From Terriglobia bacterium (GTDB lineage: Bacteria > Acidobacteriota > Terriglobia > JAIQFV01), in assembly GCA_020073085.1 (NCBI GenBank), contig JAIQFV010000001.1:186001-250000 (forward strand): 64,000 nucleotides of DNA, given 5' to 3'. A model generated the notes under the pieces. It was not told where the DNA came from. It saw only the letters and a list, made by a program, of their open reading frames with translations, and did no database searches. Positions 59,645 through 64,000 of the stretch are shown piece by piece. The translations under genes and the position numbers were made by a program. Position 1 is the first letter of the stretch. Every line of letters starts with the position of its first letter.

Positions 59645-61057
59645 ATGAGAAAAGCAGTCCGCTCCTTGTTCGTGCTGCTCACCCTGGCGCTGGTTGCGTC
59701 GAGCATTCCGTCACTGGCTCAAGCTCCGACAAAACCTCCAGCCAAGGCCGCACCCACGAGCAAAGGAGTCAAGGTTGATTTCAAAGACTTGAAACTCACT
59801 AATGGCTTGCGCGTCTTGATCGCGGAGGACCATACCGCCCCGGTCATTTCGTTGGCGGTGACCTACAACACGGGTTCGCGCAACGAGCGCCAGGGCCGCA
59901 CCGGCTTTGCGCATCTTTTTGAGCACATGATGTTCAAAGGGTCCGAGAATGTCGGAACCGGCGAGCACATGCTTCTCGTGTTCAACAACGGCGGCAATCT
60001 GAACGGTTCCACCAATGAGGATCGCACCAATTATTTTGAGGAACTGCCGGCCAACCAGCTCGACCTGGCGCTCTTCCTCGAGGCCGACCGGATGCGTTCG
60101 CTCCCCACGGCCATCACCAAGGACAACCTCGACAACCAGCGCAATGCCGTGCAGGAAGAGCGCCGGCTGGGGGTCGACAACCAGCCCTACGGCAAGACCG
60201 AGGAAAAATTCCAGGAGACCATGTACGACAACTTCGCCTACAAGCACTCCGTCATCGGCTCCATGGAAGACCTCAACGCCGCGAGCGTGGATGATGTCAT
60301 CGACTTCTTCCATGTCTATTATGCCCCCAATAACGCCGTCCTGGCGCTGGTGGGAGACTTCAAGACCGACGAGGCCCTGGCCAAGATCAAGAAGTATTTT
60401 GAAACCATCCCCTCCCATGCCGCTCCGCCCCCGGTCGATTCCACGGAGCCGGAACAGACGGCGGAACGCCGTTTCTCCATGGAGGATCAGCTGGCACGAC
60501 TCCCGCAGCTCTCCATCGGCTACAAAGGGTTCGTCGGCAACACCCCGGATTTTTATGCTATGCAGGTGCTGAACCAGGCCCTCGCCAGTGGCCAGAGCTC
60601 ACGGCTTTATCAAATTCTCGTCAAGGACAAAGAACTGGTCGCGAACATCTTCGGATTTGTGCGAGAGATGCGCGGACCCGGTTACTACCAACTCACCGCG
60701 ACCCTGAAGCCCACCACGAAGTTCGAGGATGTGGAAGCCGTCATCAATGAACAGATCGTGAAGTTACAGCAGGAACCCATCGCGGATTGGGAGCTCCAGA
60801 AAGCCAAGAACTCGGCGCGTCGTTTCTCCGTCCAGGCGCTTCAAAGTACGCTCGGCGTCGCCATCCGTCTCAGCCAGTACGGGGTCTATTACAACGATCC
60901 GGGCCTGATCAATTCCCAGTTTGAAAAAGTCGATGCGGTGACCAAAGCGGACGTGCAGCGAGTGGCCAACAAGTATTTGAAGGTAACCAATCGAACCGTC
61001 GCCCAAACCGTACCCAAACCCAAAGCCGCCGGCTCGCCGGCCGGCATGGGACGCTAA
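59645..61057 (+). CDS. M16 zinc peptidase, active subunit
   Basis: 470 residues from ATG 59645 with AAAGGAG upstream; signal peptide about 1-26. The inverted zinc motif HLFEH gives His90, Glu93 and His94, and the third ligand lies in NAVQEERRL. This is a pitrilysin/processing-peptidase-like metalloprotease, periplasmic. The next gene, 19 bases away, is a second M16 half without the zinc motif, so the two probably form a heterodimer. Confidence 0.93.
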   Translation: MRKAVRSLFVLLTLALVASSIPSLAQAPTKPPAKAAPTSKGVKVDFKDLKLTNGLRVLIAEDHTAPVISLAVTYNTGSRNERQGRTGFAHLFEHMMFKGSENVGTGEHMLLVFNNGGNLNGSTNEDRTNYFEELPANQLDLALFLEADRMRSLPTAITKDNLDNQRNAVQEERRLGVDNQPYGKTEEKFQETMYDNFAYKHSVIGSMEDLNAASVDDVIDFFHVYYAPNNAVLALVGDFKTDEALAKIKKYFETIPSHAAPPPVDSTEPEQTAERRFSMEDQLARLPQLSIGYKGFVGNTPDFYAMQVLNQALASGQSSRLYQILVKDKELVANIFGFVREMRGPGYYQLTATLKPTTKFEDVEAVINEQIVKLQQEPIADWELQKAKNSARRFSVQALQSTLGVAIRLSQYGVYYNDPGLINSQFEKVDAVTKADVQRVANKYLKVTNRTVAQTVPKPKAAGSPAGMGR

Positions 61058-61076
61058 GAGAGGAGATCATAAAATC

Positions 61077-62564
61077 ATGAACCGAATCATCTCAATACTG
61101 CGTCGGGCAATGTGGGCGGCAGGCGTCGGAACAATGGCCTGCTCACTCGCTTTGGCTCAGCAGTCGATGCCCCCCCAATCGGTCAAGGGCGCCGTCGTCA
61201 AAGGCAAGGCACCGGTCAGCAGTGAAGTCTTAAAAGTCAAGCTCCCTAAGCCCATGGAGAAGAAGCTGAGCAATGGGCTTCAAGTGATTGTGCTTGAAAA
61301 TCACAAGCTGCCGACCTTCAACATGCAGATGGTCATTTTGTCGGGCGGGTTCTCAGACCCCTCGGGCAAGCCCGGACTTGCGCAGGGCACCGCCACTATG
61401 CTGCGTGAAGGGACTAAAACCCGGACGAGCAAACAAATTGCCGAGCAGATCGACTCCCTGGGTGCAACTCTCACGGCCAACGCCAGTTTGTCTTCGATCA
61501 CGAGCACGGTTTCAGCATCGGGCTTGACCGACAATCTGGACGGGGTGATGGAACTGTTTGCAGACGTCATTCTGAATCCCAATTTTCCGGCCGATGAATT
61601 CACCAAATTGAAGACCCGCATGATGGCCCAGCTCCGGCAGGCTCGTTCTCAGCCAGGCTTCCTGGCCGCCGAAATGTTCTCGAAAGCGATGTACGGCGAA
61701 CATCCGGCCGGACGCATCTTCCCAACCCCGGAGGTCATTCAGAGCCTGACGCCCGAGATGCTGGCCCAGTTCCACGCCGCCTATTACCGGCCCAACAATG
61801 CGATTTTCGCGATTGTGGGCGATGTCAAGCCGGACGAGGTGGTTGCCAAGCTTGAAAAGGCTTTTGCTGCTTGGAAGCCTGCCGACGTGCCGAAGACTGT
61901 GATTCCCAAGGCCGGCGAACCCGGCGCGGCGAAGATCCGCCTGGTTGACCGGCCGGGCTCGGTCCAAACGAATCTTCTCGTCGGGGATCTGACCATCGAG
62001 CGAACCGATCCTGATTTCTGCCCCCTCGAAGTGATGAACCGGGTGATCGGCGGTGGACCCAGTGGTCGGCTGTTTATGAATCTGCGTGAGGACAAGGGGT
62101 ATACCTACGGGGCGTACAGCAATGTCAGTGCGTTCAAGTATCGCGGAGTCTTCCAGGCCAACACCGAGGTCCGCACCAACGTGACCGACGGAGCCATGAA
62201 GGAGCTGATGTATGAAATCAAGCGCCTCCGTGATGAAAAGGTGCCGGCCACGGAGTTCGAAAATGCCAAGCGCGCCATCATCGGCGGTTTCGCGCTCGAA
62301 CTGGAATCTCCTCAAAGGGTGCTTCAGAACATCATTACGCAGAAACTCTACAACCTCCCGGCCGATTACTGGGACACCTTCCCCCAGAAGATCGCGGCGG
62401 TGAGTGTGGAGGATGTCCAGCGCGTTGCCAAGAAGTACCTCGACTTCGATCATCAACAAGTAGTGGCCGTCGGCGACGCCAAGCAGATTGAAGAGCCGTT
62501 GAAGAAATACGGCGCCATCGAAGTTTACGACACTGAAGGCAAGCTGAAACCTGCAGGACAGTAA
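61077..62564 (+). CDS. M16 family protein, inactive subunit
   Basis: 495 residues; signal peptide about 1-28. The site of HxxEH reads GLAQGTATML, so zinc binding is absent. It keeps the Arg/Tyr substrate-binding region (GRLFMNLREDKGYTYGAYS) seen in the non-catalytic subunit of heterodimeric M16B enzymes. It is presumably the partner of the preceding gene. Two inverted-repeat structures follow. Confidence 0.92.
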   Translation: MNRIISILRRAMWAAGVGTMACSLALAQQSMPPQSVKGAVVKGKAPVSSEVLKVKLPKPMEKKLSNGLQVIVLENHKLPTFNMQMVILSGGFSDPSGKPGLAQGTATMLREGTKTRTSKQIAEQIDSLGATLTANASLSSITSTVSASGLTDNLDGVMELFADVILNPNFPADEFTKLKTRMMAQLRQARSQPGFLAAEMFSKAMYGEHPAGRIFPTPEVIQSLTPEMLAQFHAAYYRPNNAIFAIVGDVKPDEVVAKLEKAFAAWKPADVPKTVIPKAGEPGAAKIRLVDRPGSVQTNLLVGDLTIERTDPDFCPLEVMNRVIGGGPSGRLFMNLREDKGYTYGAYSNVSAFKYRGVFQANTEVRTNVTDGAMKELMYEIKRLRDEKVPATEFENAKRAIIGGFALELESPQRVLQNIITQKLYNLPADYWDTFPQKIAAVSVEDVQRVAKKYLDFDHQQVVAVGDAKQIEEPLKKYGAIEVYDTEGKLKPAGQ

Positions 62565-62586
62565 CCCTTCCCAACTCCGCAGGGTC

Positions 62587-62648
62587 AGGGACAGACACCT
62601 AACTGTTCGTGTTCTCCGAAATTGTACAGCGAGCAGGTGTCTGTCCCT
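62587..62648. repeat. 14-bp perfect inverted repeat (GGGACAGACACC type)
   Basis: AGGGACAGACACCT at 62587-62600 and AGGTGTCTGTCCCT at 62635-62648 are exact complements over a 34-base loop, about 22 bases after the M16 stop. It has the look of a mobile or REP-like palindrome rather than a terminator. Confidence 0.75.
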
Positions 62649-62666
62649 TTCCCCTTTTGCATTGGT

Positions 62667-62711
62667 AGCCCCCGGTCCGCCGCGGCGGATTTTTCTCGCC
62701 GGGGGCTTTTG
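62667..62711 (+). terminator. Rho-independent terminator after the M16 pair
   Basis: AGCCCCCGG at 62667-62675 pairs with CCGGGGGCT at 62699-62707 and is followed by a short T-run; an inner palindrome TCCGCCGCGGCGGA extends the structure. It lies between the M16 operon and the outer-membrane barrel gene. Confidence 0.75.
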
Positions 62712-62907
62712 CGTTCAGATATTTTCCAAGAGCCGCCCACCCTCCCTTCAACGTGATGTCTCATCGAATGTCTCTCAATTTTCCTTGAATTCGCTCTGGC
62801 CCGGTTCTACACTCAATTTCGGCCAGTTGTCCCCCTGCCGGCTTCTCATTTCAATCCAGCGTCCGGCGACTATGAAGAATCCCTAATTGTGAATCAAGGA
62901 GCATCCG

Positions 62908-63528
62908 ATGCGAAGAATAACATGGTTCTTTTTTCTATTATCATTCGTACCCGCAACTCTAGCGGCTCAAGAGGTGCCCAAGGTTGAAATTTTCGGAGGC
63001 TATTCAAACTTTCGGATACCGACCGGAATTAACCTGTCCCGAATCGAGGATCTGCCCGGTGTGATTACCATTACTACCGACAAGGCAAGCTTGAATGGAT
63101 GGAATTTGTCGGTCACGGGGAATATCAACCGATGGCTTGGGGTGGAAGGTGATTTCGGCGGATATCGCGGCACCGTCGAAACACAGACGGGGATTATCCA
63201 TCTCCCTCCCAGCATTTCGAATGGCACACGGAGGGTCAGAATTCACTCTTACATGCTAGGTCCCCGCTTGTCGTATCGTGGTGATAAGAGGATTACTCCA
63301 TTCGCCCACGCCTTATTTGGCATTGTGGGCATGGTCCTCGTCGAGACGCCACCCTTGGTTGGGGGCTCCCGATACCCCTTTGGTCTGGCGCTTGGCGGAG
63401 GTTTTGATATCAACGTCGCCAGGCACATGGCCATTCGCGCCATTCAAGCCGACTACGTGAGGAGTCGTTTCGGTTTCACAGCCGAAAACAATCTCCGGCT
63501 GTCGTTTGGGGCTGTCATTCGTTTCTGA
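62908..63528 (+). CDS. Small outer-membrane beta-barrel protein
   Basis: 206 residues from ATG 62908 with AAGGAG upstream; signal peptide about 1-20 (ATLAAQ). The mature part has alternating strands such as VEIFGGYSNFRI, LGVEGDFGGYRG, FGLALGGGFDINV and a terminal Phe (GAVIRF), as in eight-stranded OmpA-like/OmpW-like barrels of Acidobacteria. It lacks a periplasmic OmpA domain. The role, porin or structural, is unknown. Confidence 0.82.
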   Translation: MRRITWFFFLLSFVPATLAAQEVPKVEIFGGYSNFRIPTGINLSRIEDLPGVITITTDKASLNGWNLSVTGNINRWLGVEGDFGGYRGTVETQTGIIHLPPSISNGTRRVRIHSYMLGPRLSYRGDKRITPFAHALFGIVGMVLVETPPLVGGSRYPFGLALGGGFDINVARHMAIRAIQADYVRSRFGFTAENNLRLSFGAVIRF

Positions 63529-63659
63529 AATGGCCTGTGGGCTCGGTACCTGAAATCAGGCAGGGATGGTTGTGTCCCGACCCCCTTTGTTTATATTCTT
63601 AGATTCCAGCGCGGGAGTTTCGGGAACATTGTGTAGATTGCAGAATTGACGAGGGCCCT

Positions 63660-64000
63660 TTGAAGGCGCCGCTTCCGATGATCGACGGGGTTAGCCCATG
63701 TTGCCAATGGCTTCCGCCAGGTCCCTGGAAAACTATTCTGGGTTTTCTGGAGGAACGGCACTGTCGCGTGGAAATCTCAACCTGGCTATCCCGGATGGCA
63801 AGGGGGCAGGTAGTGGATGAATCCGGGCATCCCCTGAATTCAGAAAGTCCTTATCGTGTTGGATCCTGTATTTATTACTACCGCGAGATTCAGTCGGAAA
63901 AAAGCATCCCCTTTCCTGAGACCATCCTTTATCAGGATGATCACCTTCTGGTCGTCGATAAACCCCATTTTGTGCCCGTGGTCCCCTCCGGACGATTTCT
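63660..64000 (+). CDS. RluA-family pseudouridine synthase, N-terminal fragment
   Basis: An open frame from TTG 63660 (or ATG 63678) runs off the window end, about 113 codons. The sequence PLPMIDGVSP, then WLPPGPWKTILGFLEERH, and ILYQDDHLLVVDKPHFVPV match the N-terminus and the start of the catalytic domain of RluA-like rRNA pseudouridine synthases; the catalytic Asp motif (RLDxxTSG) would lie beyond the end. The TTG has a GAGGG site about five bases upstream; both starts are possible. Confidence 0.82.
   Translation, partial: MKAPLPMIDGVSPCCQWLPPGPWKTILGFLEERHCRVEISTWLSRMARGQVVDESGHPLNSESPYRVGSCIYYYREIQSEKSIPFPETILYQDDHLLVVDKPHFVPVVPSGRF

Overview
The window looks like a chromosomal stretch of a Gram-negative, probably Acidobacteriota-like bacterium. 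The reasons are gene content rather than a marker gene: a fused MacB/FtsX-type permease of about 810 residues that begins with a DLRYA-R-L motif, a Ser/Thr kinase fused to a TolB/FlgO-like domain and TPRs, a small outer-membrane beta-barrel, an EcxA/DUF4953-type zinc protease, DUF3857/transglutaminase proteins, and many exported peptidases. Most coding DNA is GC-rich. No rRNA, tRNA, CRISPR array, integrase or transposase was recognised.

Layout. 1-1628: 3'-truncated recJ on the minus strand, with three 82-bp hairpin repeats upstream. 2087-8887: a visibly more AT-rich block with a promoter-like element whose spacer is a C12 tract, then a 1623-codon exported Ig-like multidomain protein, a HEAT-repeat protein and two small unknown genes. 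9138-17797: exported LolA-like protein, DPP IV-type S9 peptidase, POT-like peptide transporter, two adjacent heptamer repeat arrays, M24 peptidase, nickel/cobalt transporter and an Rrf2 regulator. 17955-24754: a six-gene minus-strand surface-glycan cluster (two nucleotide-sugar epimerase/dehydratases, a methyltransferase-glycosyltransferase fusion, a methyltransferase, a DegT aminotransferase and an RmlD-type reductase). 25034-31344: SnoaL-like protein, aldehyde dehydrogenase, Rossmann/DUF2520 protein, ComEA-like HhH protein and cydAB.

32005-35166: three tightly spaced signalling genes, all read from TTG starts: membrane histidine kinase, stand-alone receiver, and a degenerate-GGDEF/EAL protein. 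35526-47990: B12-binding radical SAM enzyme, APC permease, EcxA-like zinc protease, and two overlapping DUF3857/transglutaminase paralogues, one of which lacks the catalytic Cys and His. 48365-55118: FtsX-type permease, GNAT acetyltransferase, proline iminopeptidase, Ser/Thr kinase. 55108-59150: chromate module chrB...chrA interrupted by a peptidase E and an ornithine-cyclodeaminase-like gene. 59645-64000: a tandem M16 pair (one with the zinc site, one without), strong inverted repeats and a terminator, an outer-membrane barrel, and the start of an RluA-type pseudouridine synthase running off the end.

Together the genes suggest a heterotroph that takes up and degrades peptides (S9, M24, S33, S51, M16, EcxA-like, POT transporter), respires at low oxygen through cytochrome bd, and decorates its surface. 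The most unusual items are the possible phase-variable promoter before the large exported protein, the active/inactive transglutaminase pair, the two crossing hairpins before the permease, the two heptamer arrays, and the interrupted chromate operon.
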